DNA of 64,000 nucleotides from JAVJUV01 sp047314965 (GCF_047314965.1 NZ_JBLBVK010000048.1:62001-126000), one strand, 5' to 3'; shown: positions 51,300 through 60,937, numbered from the stretch's first letter. Notes: generated by a model not told the origin, from the letters alone. Made by a program: numbers and translations.

Positions 51300-53333
51300 T
51301 TACGTCCCCGCCGGCTCGGCATTCAGCACCGCTTCGGCTTCAACCCTCAAATTCTGCGTCTTGCCGCAGGCCAGATCGATCACGCGGCGTGCGAATTCCA
51401 TCGCTTGGCCCGTGTCGTTGGCCTTGAGGGCAGCACGCATGAGCAGAGCCCAGACCCCGATCCTTTCAGAGAGGAAGTCGGTCGCTATCGGTCCCAGTTT
51501 CAGAACCTCTTCGAACTCGCCCCGGTCAAAAAGCACGCGCGCGCGCCAGAGGTCGAACTCGGGAAGCGGCGTCGGAAGCAGATTTGCTTCGATCGCCAGA
51601 GATTCCAGCTGTTCGAGATCGCCATTGCGCCCCGCCTCGCGAACCCGCTCGACCAGTTCTACCCGAAAATCGCGCACCGCGTTGCGCAGCTCGGGATGGC
51701 GCGGGCACGCGTCGGTCAGCATGGTGAGCGCTTGAATACGTTCGGCCGTGTGTTCGAGTTCGCGGGCGCATGCGACCCAGTGGCCGATCAGGGAGACCAG
51801 TGCTTCGTCCCGGATGCGATCCTGCTCATGGAGTTCTCGCCATGTTCCGAGCACCCTGGCAGCCTGGTCGAGATCGCCGCGCTCGGAAAGGAAAGATGCG
51901 GCCTCGAGGATTTCGGACGCTGTCCAGTCCTGCGTGATTGCATGCCATGGAGCGGTTCCGTTCAACTCCATGAGCCGAAGCCGATCGGCAGCAGGCAAGC
52001 TCGAGAGAAGGTCGGCGGCTTGTTCTGAGGTCAGCACTGCAAGCAGGTTGAATTCCTCGGTCAGTGCAATGTCGACTATTAGGGCGCGTGCCCGCAGGAG
52101 CGCGCTGTTCTGGCAGAAAGCGGCGAGAGCGAACTCGAACGCGTCGTCGAACTCGCCCGCTTCGGTCGCCAGCAGCGCGATCTGGATCAGTTGTTTCGCA
52201 GGGAGGGACTGGAAGCCCTGGGGCGCGCTTGCCGCGAAATCCAAGGCAAGATCGAAAAGACCCAGGTTGCCCGCCTTTGTTACAAGTTCCGAGATCTCGT
52301 CGATTGAGAGGAGTTCCGGCTCTGTCGACAGAGCGGTTTCAAGAAAGGCTTTTCGTGCCTCGTCTCGCTTCTCCGATACGCCCGAGAGAAGCTCTCTCGT
52401 TGTTTCACACTGAGCTTGAAGAAGCTCAAGCCTTCCCAGCAAACGCTGATACTCGCCGCGCGACAGCGCCGCGTTGACCTGTGGCTTCAACAGTTCCTCT
52501 GCCGGAATGTCGCGGTTCTGGCTGATGTAGCTTACTGTCGAAGGCGCAACGAAGTGGTGCATCCATTCATCCATCAGCGCGTCGCTGAACGGAGCTGTGA
52601 AATGCGCAAGGCTGGTGCTTTCATCTTCGATCGCGGCGGACTGGCCGTGTTCTTCCATAAGGTCCGTCGGATCAAAGAAGTTCAGGCCTTGTGCCATGAC
52701 TTCTTCGCGCACCAGTTTGATGAAGCTGGAGCGAGACCCGATGGTGATGCCGTCCGGCTTTCGCGCGTCGACATGAGAGATAAAGAGGACTTCGGGCAGA
52801 ATACCATGAAGTTCCTGAATGTCGCGGCGCAGGCTCTCGCGGCAGGCAATCCTCAGGTGGATTCGACCCAGCGTTGCCGACTCGTCTTGCTGCTGCTCTG
52901 TTGCGGCCCATTCTCGTGCCAGGAAGTCGGGCAGCGCGTCGCGGTCATCTGAAGCGGCATGAGACCAGAACTCCTGGGCCCGGTTCCCATCCGAAAAGAA
53001 CTCGTTGAATGCCAGCCTGAGATAGTTGAGCTGAATCGAAACGCCGTCGACGGTGATTTCCTTCGCCGAGGCAAGCTCGACGACGTAGAGATGCGACGGA
53101 TCGTGACGCTGGGCTGAGATGGCTCCAAGGTCATGGGATCGGGAGATCAGCGGCCAGATATCGGCAGGGATTTCGATTTCGCCGCGCATGAAGCGCGCCA
53201 GTTGAACGGCCTCGGCAGGAGAATGGCAATAGCCATAACACCGGCTGAGGTTCAGCCGGAAGCCATGCCGCGATTGGCCGTTTTTCAAAGGTGTCGTGAT
53301 CCGACAGGATCCGATAGGCGAAATTGTGAACAT
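51300..53333 (-). CDS. 677-aa protein of unknown function in capsule operon
   Basis: The N terminus reads ISPIGSCRITTPL, recalling the GSC block of SGNH/GSCFA-type hydrolases, but no complete triad can be assigned. The section about 30-310 has mixed alpha/beta character with LYVVELASAKEI, LFISHVDARKPDG and FFDPTDLMEEHGQ. From about 310 to the end it is entirely helical with repeat-like helices rich in Leu, Ala and Glu (for example RGEYQRLLGRLELLQAQ). No signal peptide or membrane segment is present. Similar two-part proteins occur beside capsule genes in Rhodobacterales as far as I recall, but this is not verified. It may modify or regulate polysaccharide assembly. Confidence 0.65.
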   Translation of the reverse strand: MFTISPIGSCRITTPLKNGQSRHGFRLNLSRCYGYCHSPAEAVQLARFMRGEIEIPADIWPLISRSHDLGAISAQRHDPSHLYVVELASAKEITVDGVSIQLNYLRLAFNEFFSDGNRAQEFWSHAASDDRDALPDFLAREWAATEQQQDESATLGRIHLRIACRESLRRDIQELHGILPEVLFISHVDARKPDGITIGSRSSFIKLVREEVMAQGLNFFDPTDLMEEHGQSAAIEDESTSLAHFTAPFSDALMDEWMHHFVAPSTVSYISQNRDIPAEELLKPQVNAALSRGEYQRLLGRLELLQAQCETTRELLSGVSEKRDEARKAFLETALSTEPELLSIDEISELVTKAGNLGLFDLALDFAASAPQGFQSLPAKQLIQIALLATEAGEFDDAFEFALAAFCQNSALLRARALIVDIALTEEFNLLAVLTSEQAADLLSSLPAADRLRLMELNGTAPWHAITQDWTASEILEAASFLSERGDLDQAARVLGTWRELHEQDRIRDEALVSLIGHWVACARELEHTAERIQALTMLTDACPRHPELRNAVRDFRVELVERVREAGRNGDLEQLESLAIEANLLPTPLPEFDLWRARVLFDRGEFEEVLKLGPIATDFLSERIGVWALLMRAALKANDTGQAMEFARRVIDLACGKTQNLRVEAEAVLNAEPAGT

Positions 53334-53359
53334 CTCTGTGAGCCCCCTCAACAGTGTTC

Positions 53360-54736
53360 CTAGAGTGACCAGTAGGTGAGAGCCTTTGCAGTTTCCGAAT
53401 GGCGGTAGAAACCTTTCACATCCATCAGGATGCCACCGGACTTGATCCGGTTCAGGAAATGCGAGTCCTCGATGTATTTGCGATGCGGTGTCGACAGGAT
53501 CATCATGTCGAGCCCGACGAAATCTTCCGTTTCACACAGTTCGAACCCAAGCGCTTTCGCTTCGGCGGGGTCGCAATGCGGATCGTGCACGAGGGGGGTC
53601 ATGCCGTACCCGCGAAGGATTTCCACCAGTTCCAACGTTTTTGAGTTGCGAATGTCCGGTACGTCTTCCTTGAAGGTGATGCCGCAGATGCCGATGCGCA
53701 TGTCGCGCACCGAACCGCCGCGCTCGATCATCAGGCGCAAGGCGGCATTTGCCACGTGGCGTACCATGCCATCGTTTGTGCGACGTCCGGCAAGAATGAC
53801 CTGCGGATGATGGCCAACCTTTTCGGCCAGCATCGAAAGATAGTAGGGGTCCACCCCGATGCAGTGTCCTCCGACGAGACCCGGCGTAAAAGGAAGGAAG
53901 TTCCACTTGGTGGCGGCCGCGTCGATCACATCTCGAGTGTTGATGCCGATCTTGTCGCAGATCAGCGACATCTCGTTCATCAGAGCGATGTTGATGTCGC
54001 GTTGAGTATTCTCGAGCACTTTTGCAGCCTCGGCTACCTTGATGCTTTCGGCGGCATGAAGCCCGGCCGAGACGACGAGGTCGTAGACCGCGCTGACCCG
54101 CTCCAGTGTTTCGGGTGTGTCGCCGGAAACCACCTTGGTCACGTTTTCGATTGTATTGACCTTGTCGCCTGGATTGATCCGTTCGGGGCTATAGCCAAGC
54201 CCGAAATCGGCGCCGGCTTTCAGTCCGGAAATGCGTTCCAGAATGGGCGCGCAGAATTCCTCGGTTACACCAGGGTAAACGGTGGACTCGAAGACAACTA
54301 CATTGCCTGGCTGAAGAACGGGCGCGATCGCTTCGCAAGCCGATTTCAGTGGGGAGAGATCCGGCTGGCGCGCGTCGTTGATAGGCGTTGGAACCGTGAC
54401 GATATAGAAAGTGGCATCAGCGACAGCAGAAATATCGGTTGTAGCTACGAGACCGGACCGCTGCAGTGCGAGGTTTCCGATTTCGTGTGTCGCGTCGTAA
54501 CCCTTGTTGATTTCAGCGACACGTTTTTGGGAGATGTCAAAGCCTACGACGCGCTCAAACTTGTTGGCGAGGTGCACGGCCAAGGGCAGGCCTACGTATC
54601 CCAGACCGACCAGCGCGATGTCTTCGAAGGTTGCCTTCCTTCTTGGCCGTCGCGAGACTTTCCGGGATTGTTTCTCTGCACGTCTGACCTCAATCGCGTT
54701 GGCGAGGCCATGATCGTTTAGAGTATGCGTGGACAT
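53360..54736 (-). CDS. nucleotide sugar dehydrogenase (UDP-GlcNAc/ManNAc-type 6-dehydrogenase)
   Basis: 458 aa. Rossmann loop GLGYVGLPLAVHLA at about 45-58, catalytic Lys/Asn region KWNFLPFTPGLVGGH, and the catalytic cysteine in GGHCIGVDPYYL. The C-terminal domain contains GITFKEDVPDIRNSK. The GGHCIGVDPYYL form is typical of the TviB/WbpA/WecC branch, which makes UDP-HexNAc uronic acids, rather than UDP-glucose dehydrogenase. A basic 40-residue N-terminal stretch (VSRRPRRK) precedes the domain. Start ATG 54736 follows GGAGGGACAG. First gene of the seven-gene capsule operon. Confidence 0.9.
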   Translation of the reverse strand: MSTHTLNDHGLANAIEVRRAEKQSRKVSRRPRRKATFEDIALVGLGYVGLPLAVHLANKFERVVGFDISQKRVAEINKGYDATHEIGNLALQRSGLVATTDISAVADATFYIVTVPTPINDARQPDLSPLKSACEAIAPVLQPGNVVVFESTVYPGVTEEFCAPILERISGLKAGADFGLGYSPERINPGDKVNTIENVTKVVSGDTPETLERVSAVYDLVVSAGLHAAESIKVAEAAKVLENTQRDINIALMNEMSLICDKIGINTRDVIDAAATKWNFLPFTPGLVGGHCIGVDPYYLSMLAEKVGHHPQVILAGRRTNDGMVRHVANAALRLMIERGGSVRDMRIGICGITFKEDVPDIRNSKTLELVEILRGYGMTPLVHDPHCDPAEAKALGFELCETEDFVGLDMMILSTPHRKYIEDSHFLNRIKSGGILMDVKGFYRHSETAKALTYWSL

Positions 54737-55011
54737 CTGTCCCTCCACTAAGCAGCAAACTTAAGGAAGGGTTAACGGTCGATTGTGGCCCAAATGTGCA
54801 CAAATAAAGATTTCTGGCGCGACTTGAGAGAAGTGCCGAATCCCCGGGAAATCCTTGAAATTCACCGGCGAGCCGGCTCAGGTGACCTCTTCGGCATGTT
54901 CTGGTCAAACATGGCCCGAAATCTCCTCACAATTCGCGGCTTTTCCCGGTTTGCCATCGACACTTTCTGTCGAGAGTCGCTTTGATTCGAGGGAGATGAC
55001 TGAAGTGACTT
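54737..55011. other. capsule-operon promoter region
   Basis: No supported gene. A plus-strand frame of about 63 codons from ATG 54794 lacks a ribosome site and was not called. A+T-rich DNA around 54770-54820 (AACTTAAGGAAGGGTTAACG) is the likely promoter area for the nucleotide sugar dehydrogenase. A GGCGAGCCGGCTC inverted motif near 54865 was noted without assignment. Confidence 0.45.
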
Positions 55012-55047
55012 GAAAGGGACCGAACGAGCAGCGCTGCGTCCGGCCCC
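55012..55047 (-). terminator. hairpin terminator of the RTX gene
   Basis: On the minus strand, GGGGCCGGAC pairs with GTTCGGTCCC (plus-strand arms 55038-55047 and 55016-55025, two G-T pairs), with a 12-base loop that itself contains the palindrome GCAGCGCTGC, followed by TTTC. It lies 11 bases past the RTX stop. The T-tract is short. Confidence 0.5.
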
Positions 55048-55058
55048 TGGATTCTTCC

Positions 55059-56831
55059 TCAGAAGATGAAGATGTCGGTTGCCTCGAGATCCGGCGTGGA
55101 TGTCAGGCTGGCGAAGAGCATCGCTTCCCCGGTGCCGTTTCCGTCTTCGTCGAAGTAGAGATTTCCGTTGCCGGTGTCGTAGATGATCCGCTGATCGGCG
55201 GTATCCGCGATCCCGCCTGCCGCGACGTGGAACGCGCTTGCACTCAACGCACCTTGAACAAGCCCGGTAAAGATTTCACCTGCGAGCATGAGCATGTCGA
55301 TGCCGGCTTCGAAGTCGAGAATGCGATCCACATTCGATGCCGCAAGCGCTGTGTCGAAGACGAACTGGTCGGCACCTGCACCGCCAAGAAGCGCGTCTTT
55401 CGCATCGCCGCCGTTGAGAATGTCGTCGCCGGCGTACCCATTGAGGATGTTGCGACCTGCGTCGCCGGTGATGATGTCGTTGGAGTTCGTGCCAAGGACG
55501 TTCTCGAAGCCGGAAATGACATCCCCTTCCGCGTCGCCGCCGGAGGCCGACTGGAAGCCAGACGCATCGGCATTGAGATCGATCACGATTCCGTCCGCAG
55601 AGTCGGTATATTGCAACGTGTCCACGTCCGCCCCGCCATCGAGGGTATCGGCGCCTTCGCCGCCACGGATTGAGTCGCGTCCGGCACCACCGGAGATCAT
55701 GTCGTCTCCACCGAAACCGATGAGGTAGTTCGCGGCGTCATCGCCCGTAATGATGTCGCCGTGATCCGAGCCCTGGACGTTCTCGAAGCCGCTGATCACG
55801 TCGCCATCGGCATCGCCACCGGACACTTGCTCGGAAACGGAGAGATCGACTGTGACGCCTTCCACGGACTCGACATACCGAAGCCAGTCGATGCCCTCGC
55901 CGCCGTCCATCGTGTCGGCACCTTCGCCGCCGCGAATGACGTCATCTCCGCCGCCGCCATTGATGATATCGTCGCCATCGTAGCCGAACAGGATGTTCCG
56001 ACCGTCGTCTCCGGTGATTGTGTCCGCAAAATCAGAGCCATAGACGTGCTCGAAGTTCACGATCGTGTCGCCTTCAGCATGGCCGCCGGAGGCCTGCTGC
56101 GTTCCGTTCGCGCCAAGGTTGAGGTCGATCTGCACGCCTGCATTCGAACCCAGGTATTGAATTACGTCTTCGTCGGCGCCACCGTCGAGACTATCGGCGC
56201 CTGCGCCGCCAATGATGGTGTCCTTTCCGTCGTCACCTTGAATGGTGTCGTCGCCCGCATTGCCGATGAGCAGATCGTTGCTCCCAAGACCGATCAGAAT
56301 GTCGCGGCCATCGTCGCCGGTCAGCACATCGTCTTGCGGTGTGCCGATCTGTTCGTCGGGCGCTTCCTCGATCAGGATCGTCGTGCTGGTGACGGTTGAA
56401 GAAACCTGATCCTCGATCACGTTGATGTTCAGGTCCCTTTTGCCAAAGTCGTTGGCTGCGCCAGTGTAAAGGATCGCCTGTGTGTTCTCGAGGAAGTTCT
56501 TTATGTGCGGCAGTTTACCGATCAGTTGGATAGCACCGGATCCGTTGCCGATCACCTGTACCTTGTCGGTCGAGAGTGCCTCGAAGGTTCCCGCGCTTGC
56601 CGCGAACTCGACAACGATGTTCTTGTTGCCCTGCGCCTTGGCCTTCCATTCGACCGAAGAGAGGTCAAGAGCACTTGGCGCATCTTCAACAACAACCAGT
56701 TGATTTGGCAGGTTGGAAAGATCAACCGGCGAGTTTTTCGCCGCCTCGGAAATGATTTGTCCCGGTGGAACGTCGGAATCCTGGTTGAAAGTCTCAGGAA
56801 AGCTGAAATTCGGATTATTGAATGGCGGCAT
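55059..56831 (-). CDS. RTX-type calcium-binding protein with tandem ~100-aa units
   Basis: 590 aa, acidic, no N-terminal signal peptide, as expected for type I secretion. Residues 1-160 form a non-repetitive region. From about 170 to 500, three to four long units follow, each with several RTX nonapeptides (GGxGxDxxx; for example GGGGDDVIRGGEGAD), a strand such as VTVDLSVSE, then SGGDADGDVISGFENV. This pattern binds calcium and forms beta-rolls. The C terminus (about 515-590) is an RTX C-terminal domain with the secretion-signal-like hydrophobic tail. It is probably an extracellular or surface protein; its role is unknown. No T1SS genes are in the window. Confidence 0.85.
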   Translation of the reverse strand: MPPFNNPNFSFPETFNQDSDVPPGQIISEAAKNSPVDLSNLPNQLVVVEDAPSALDLSSVEWKAKAQGNKNIVVEFAASAGTFEALSTDKVQVIGNGSGAIQLIGKLPHIKNFLENTQAILYTGAANDFGKRDLNINVIEDQVSSTVTSTTILIEEAPDEQIGTPQDDVLTGDDGRDILIGLGSNDLLIGNAGDDTIQGDDGKDTIIGGAGADSLDGGADEDVIQYLGSNAGVQIDLNLGANGTQQASGGHAEGDTIVNFEHVYGSDFADTITGDDGRNILFGYDGDDIINGGGGDDVIRGGEGADTMDGGEGIDWLRYVESVEGVTVDLSVSEQVSGGDADGDVISGFENVQGSDHGDIITGDDAANYLIGFGGDDMISGGAGRDSIRGGEGADTLDGGADVDTLQYTDSADGIVIDLNADASGFQSASGGDAEGDVISGFENVLGTNSNDIITGDAGRNILNGYAGDDILNGGDAKDALLGGAGADQFVFDTALAASNVDRILDFEAGIDMLMLAGEIFTGLVQGALSASAFHVAAGGIADTADQRIIYDTGNGNLYFDEDGNGTGEAMLFASLTSTPDLEATDIFIF

Positions 56832-57394
56832 GACTTTTACTTCCCAACTCACTCAAGAATGCAGCGACAGCTAAGGCTTCTGTCTTGCATCCCTCGTCTT
56901 CAATGTCCGCGAATTCACACGGCAGCTTGCACTTCTCGGTACATCCCAGCAGCGGGCGACCTTCTCAGGGAGCGGGTATTAAGGTTAACGGCGGTTACAG
57001 GATGGCGAGGCTGGGACAAATATGTGGCGTCGGCTTCCTGAGGCGGATTTCCAGATTTTCGGGGTGCGGGTTAGGGGGATTTTCCAGGCTCTGAAGAAGA
57101 GATTTGGAGATTTGAAAATTTATTTAAAAACATGTAATTAACGGAAATTATAAGACGTGGACTAGCGGCGACTTCGGAGCTGGCGCCAATCTCGCAACTC
57201 TCAACGGAGTGTTTCTGTATCGGCAACCAATCACGCACGAACTGCCGGGTTAGTTTTGAATTTGGGGCGAACAATCCGGCGTCCGGAGCGTAGGACCCCG
57301 ATATTCCCGGGGATAATACCCATTCTTTCCGCCTCACCTTGATTTCGTTCGATGCGGCAGCCTATGCATTTCAAAACTGGGGGATGGAGCGCTC
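56832..57394. other. 563-base divergent promoter region
   Basis: Lies between the RTX gene and the TPP enzyme gene. No supported gene. It contains a markedly A+T-rich segment (57095-57150, including AAATTTATTTAAAAACATG) that is unlike its surroundings and a near-palindrome TATTCCCGGGGATA (57302-57315). Promoters for both genes must be here, and there is room for several regulator sites. Confidence 0.5.
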
Positions 57395-59068
57395 ATGGGC
57401 AAAAAACACGGTGGACACCTACTGGTCGAATGCCTCCGGGCTCTGGGGGCGAAAAAGGGCTTCGGCGTGCCGGGCGAAAGCTATCTGGCGGTGCTGGATG
57501 GTCTTTATGACACCAAGGGTGAACTGGACCTTGTCCTTTGCAGGAACGAGGGCGGTGCCGCGTTCATGGCTGCAGCTTATGGCAAGCTGACTGGGCAGCC
57601 GGGCCTATGTTTCGTCACACGTGGGCCGGGAGCCACAAATGCCTCGATCGGCGTGCACACGGCAATGCAGGACAGCTCTCCCATGATCCTGTTTGTCGGC
57701 CAGATCGACACGGCGACACGCGAGCGCGAGGCGTTTCAGGAGGTCGATTACCGTGCCTTCTTTGGTCCGATCGCAAAATGGGCGACAGAGATCGATCATG
57801 TCGACCGCATCCCCGAGATTCTCTCGCGGGCCTGGACGACGGCGATCAGCGGGCGGCCCGGCCCCGTTGTTGTTGCCTTGCCAGAGGATATGCTGGCCAG
57901 TATGCCAAGTGTTCCGGCGCTTTCCCGGGCCGTTACCGTAACACCACCCGCTGCATCGGCAGAGACGCTTCTGGACGTCCGGAATGCTCTCGCCGCGGCG
58001 CGCCGGCCTGTAATCCTGATGGGTGGTGGGGGCTGGACGGCAGAGGGTTCCGCAACTTTGAAATCCTTTGCCGAAGCTTCGGACATCCCAGTGATTGTCG
58101 CGTTCCGGTATCTGGATCGATACGACAATCACTCGCCTACCTATGCGGGTGACGCAGGCGTGGGGATGCTGCCTGCCATACGCGAGACCTTGACCCGGTC
58201 CGATCTGATCCTTGCCCTTGGTGTACGCTTTGGTGAAATGACGACGGGTGCCTATACCCTTTTCGATCTTCCCGACATGGCGCAAACCCTGATTCATGTG
58301 CATGGCTCCGACCGTGAGCTCGGGAAGATCTATCAGCCCGACATCGCCGTGCACGCATCGGCCGACGGGTTCGCACGCGCGCTTGCGGCTCAGCCCGTGA
58401 AAGGCGACTGGGCCGAGTGGCGCAAGACTGCGCGGGAAGGCTACGAAGCGACGTTCGATCTTCCGGAACAACCGGGGCCGGTCGACATGTCCAAGGTCAT
58501 CGCCTATCTGCGCGAGCATCTGCCGGAGGATGCCATCCTGACAAACGGCGCTGGCAACTTCGCCATCTGGCCGAACAAGTACTTCCGCTTTGGCCCGGGG
58601 CAGCGCCTTTTGGCACCGCAATCGGGTGCAATGGGCTATGGGCTGCCCGCGGCGATTGCCGCCAAGGTCGCGCATCCGGAACGGCCAGTCGTTTGCATTG
58701 CCGGTGACGGCGATTTTCAGATGAACGCGGTCGAACTTGGGACCGCCATGCAGATCGGAGCGACGCCGGTCGTGCTGATCCTGAATAACGGGACATACGG
58801 GACGATCCGTATGCATCAGGAACGCCATTTTCCGGAACGCGTGTCGGGAACGGACCTGGTCAACCCGGACTTCGCCGCACTTGCCAGCGCTTACGGGTTT
58901 CATGGAGAGCGGGTCGAGCGAACCGAGGATTTTGCCGCCGCCTTCGAGCGGGCGATGGCATCACCGACCGGAGCCGTTCTGGACCTGGTGATCGCCATCG
59001 AGGCTTTGACGCCTCGGCAGACATTGAGCCAGATCCGGCAAATCGGAAAAGCGGAAACCAAGTCTTAA
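57395..59068 (+). CDS. thiamine-pyrophosphate-dependent enzyme, acetolactate synthase-like
   Basis: 557 aa, ALS/benzoylformate decarboxylase superfamily. The catalytic Glu52 is in CRNEGGAAFMAA, the FAD/ADP-like middle domain follows VILMGGGGWTAEG, and the TPP-binding motif is GDGDFQMNAVELGTAM to NNGTYGTI. No acetolactate synthase small subunit is adjacent, and the conserved FAD-site residues typical of true acetolactate synthase cannot be checked by eye. It may be a decarboxylase or a carboligase with another substrate. It is not obviously linked to the flanking RTX genes. Confidence 0.85.
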   Translation: MGKKHGGHLLVECLRALGAKKGFGVPGESYLAVLDGLYDTKGELDLVLCRNEGGAAFMAAAYGKLTGQPGLCFVTRGPGATNASIGVHTAMQDSSPMILFVGQIDTATREREAFQEVDYRAFFGPIAKWATEIDHVDRIPEILSRAWTTAISGRPGPVVVALPEDMLASMPSVPALSRAVTVTPPAASAETLLDVRNALAAARRPVILMGGGGWTAEGSATLKSFAEASDIPVIVAFRYLDRYDNHSPTYAGDAGVGMLPAIRETLTRSDLILALGVRFGEMTTGAYTLFDLPDMAQTLIHVHGSDRELGKIYQPDIAVHASADGFARALAAQPVKGDWAEWRKTAREGYEATFDLPEQPGPVDMSKVIAYLREHLPEDAILTNGAGNFAIWPNKYFRFGPGQRLLAPQSGAMGYGLPAAIAAKVAHPERPVVCIAGDGDFQMNAVELGTAMQIGATPVVLILNNGTYGTIRMHQERHFPERVSGTDLVNPDFAALASAYGFHGERVERTEDFAAAFERAMASPTGAVLDLVIAIEALTPRQTLSQIRQIGKAETKS

Positions 59069-59101
59069 CTCTAATTTCGGATTTCTCTTCCCGTTCGATG
59101 C

Positions 59102-59116
59102 GACCGGTTGCCGGTC
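59102..59116 (+). repeat. small hairpin between TPP enzyme and RTX gene
   Basis: GACCGG (59102-59107), TTG, CCGGTC (59111-59116): a perfect 6-bp stem with a 3-base loop, 20 bases before the next start. No T-tract; may be chance. Confidence 0.3.
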
Positions 59117-59136
59117 AGCGAAAAGCGGGGCGTGAC

Positions 59137-60930
59137 ATGCCAGTCTTCACGGTCGAGGATGTGCTGACAGGCGGGCAGCTTGGGTTGACGTTCGGTCTTT
59201 CCGATTTGCTTGTTCTCGAATTTGGAGACCGGCGGGTCCTTTATGCTCTCGGCCGAAACGATATGACCTTGGTCGAGGTCGATATCGGCGGCGATGGAAC
59301 GCTTTCTTTCGCAGGCAGCCTTGCCTTGTCTGGCAGCTTCGTTGCTGGCAGCACGCCGGAACTTGGCAAGGCGTCATATGCAAATGGCGCGGACACTTTG
59401 GTTTTGTCAGGCCTGCCGTTGTCGTCGGGGCAGACGGTTGCGCTTTCCGGGTCCGGCGCGCTTGGCCTCCAGGGTCCGCTTGCCGCTGCAGATGTGCTTG
59501 TCGCGCCGCTGTCGCTTGTGATCGACGGCGTTCCCGTTCTTGTAACCGGGCGGCAGGGGGCAGGTGGACTGGACCTTCTGACAGATGCCGGATCCGGTTT
59601 CGGCTTTGCCGCTTCGTTCAGCGACACAGTCGACAGATACCTCGCGGATGTCTCTGCAAGTGTGGGCTTCGAGGTCTTCGGAACTCAGTTCGTAGCAACG
59701 ACTTCAGCCCTGGAAGACGGAGTGAACCTCGTTGAAGTGTCGGTCGGGAGTTTGAGCCAGAGCGACGCGATTGGCGTTGTCGAGGGGCTGCCGATCAATA
59801 CGCCTACGGCCGTTGATGTCGTTCAGCGGCTGGATGAAACGCTGCTTGTCATTGGTTCCTTTGGTACGTCCTCGATATCCGTTGTCCGGGTGGATGACGA
59901 AGGGCAGATGCAGATTGCGGATCATATCCTGGATTCGACGACTACCCATTTTCAGGCGCTCAGCGCGCTGGCGACGATCGATCATGGCGATTTCGCTTTC
60001 GCAGCAGCAGGTGGAGCGGACGGTGGCGTCTCTCTTTTTACCGTGTTGCCGGGCGGGCGGCTGGTGCATGTAGCCAGCCTCGCCGATAATGCGGCGACCA
60101 CGTTGTATCGTGTCAGCGACATCGAGCTCGCCATTTCGGGTGACCGGCTGGATCTTCTGGTGTCATCGCTCTGGGAGCCGGGGCTGACACGTATCGGCTA
60201 TGACCTGTCCACGCTGGGGTCGGTTCTGATCGTGGAGAGCGGGGGCGGCACCGTCACCGGGTCCTCAGGGGATGACCAGCTTGCGGGCTCCAGCATGGAT
60301 GACACCCTGCTCGGGGCTGCAGGCGATGATACGATCGCCGACGGTGCGGGCGAGGACTTGATGAGCGGCGGGCCGGGGGCAGATTTGTTCGTTCTGCATC
60401 CTGACGGGCAGCAGGATTTCATTTCGGATTATGATCGGTTTGAGGACAGGCTTGATCTGTCGGCATGGGATTTTCTGTATGACGTCAGTCAGCTTTCCGT
60501 CGCCCCCACGGCAAATGGCGCGTTGGTCAGCCACGGCGCGGAGACGTTGGTGATCAGCACCGCCGACGGTGCCACCCTGACCGCCGGAGACTTCTCGAAT
60601 GCCACGATCCTGAATGTGGATCGACCGCCCCTTGTGCCATTCGCGCAAAGCCTTGTCGGTGGCATCGAGGCGGACACCCTTAATGGCGCTGCGGGAGACG
60701 ACACGATCTCGGGAGGCGGCGGCGGCGACGTGTTGACCGGTCAGGGTGGCAACGACACGATGATCGGGGGAGCTGGCAACGATACACTTGATGGCGGATC
60801 CGGTCAGGACACCCTGTCGGGTGAGACCGGTGAAGATTTGCTTGTGGGGGGAAGCGGCGACGACTTGCTGGTCGGAGGCGGCGGCGACGATATCCTCTAT
60901 GGTGACGATTACGCCTGCATGGGGGCATGA
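59137..60930 (+). CDS. RTX protein with N-terminal propeller-like region
   Basis: 597 aa. Residues 1-365 are a series of beta-strand repeats of about 45-50 aa (for example VFGTQFVATTSALEDGVNLV, then VIGSFGTSSISVVRVDDEG), suggestive of a beta-propeller. Residues 375-425 contain one RTX nonapeptide cluster (GSSGDDQLAGSSMDD), and a second, longer one closes the protein (about 525-595, with GGGGGDVLTGQGGND and repeats). No signal peptide is seen, which fits type I secretion. Similar proteins occur in Rhodobacterales next to serralysins. The last residues (YACMGA) leave little room for a further C-terminal domain. It faces the serralysin gene. Confidence 0.8.
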   Translation: MPVFTVEDVLTGGQLGLTFGLSDLLVLEFGDRRVLYALGRNDMTLVEVDIGGDGTLSFAGSLALSGSFVAGSTPELGKASYANGADTLVLSGLPLSSGQTVALSGSGALGLQGPLAAADVLVAPLSLVIDGVPVLVTGRQGAGGLDLLTDAGSGFGFAASFSDTVDRYLADVSASVGFEVFGTQFVATTSALEDGVNLVEVSVGSLSQSDAIGVVEGLPINTPTAVDVVQRLDETLLVIGSFGTSSISVVRVDDEGQMQIADHILDSTTTHFQALSALATIDHGDFAFAAAGGADGGVSLFTVLPGGRLVHVASLADNAATTLYRVSDIELAISGDRLDLLVSSLWEPGLTRIGYDLSTLGSVLIVESGGGTVTGSSGDDQLAGSSMDDTLLGAAGDDTIADGAGEDLMSGGPGADLFVLHPDGQQDFISDYDRFEDRLDLSAWDFLYDVSQLSVAPTANGALVSHGAETLVISTADGATLTAGDFSNATILNVDRPPLVPFAQSLVGGIEADTLNGAAGDDTISGGGGGDVLTGQGGNDTMIGGAGNDTLDGGSGQDTLSGETGEDLLVGGSGDDLLVGGGGDDILYGDDYACMGA

Positions 60931-60937
60931 AGAGTTG

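Noticed and set aside
54794..54985. Small plus-strand frame (about 63 codons) in the capsule promoter region
   Set aside because: No ribosome site and no similarity; it lies across the likely promoter.
55227..56399. CRISPR-like periodicity in the RTX gene
   Set aside because: The repeats are in-frame protein nonapeptide repeats of unequal DNA sequence, not direct repeats separated by unique spacers.
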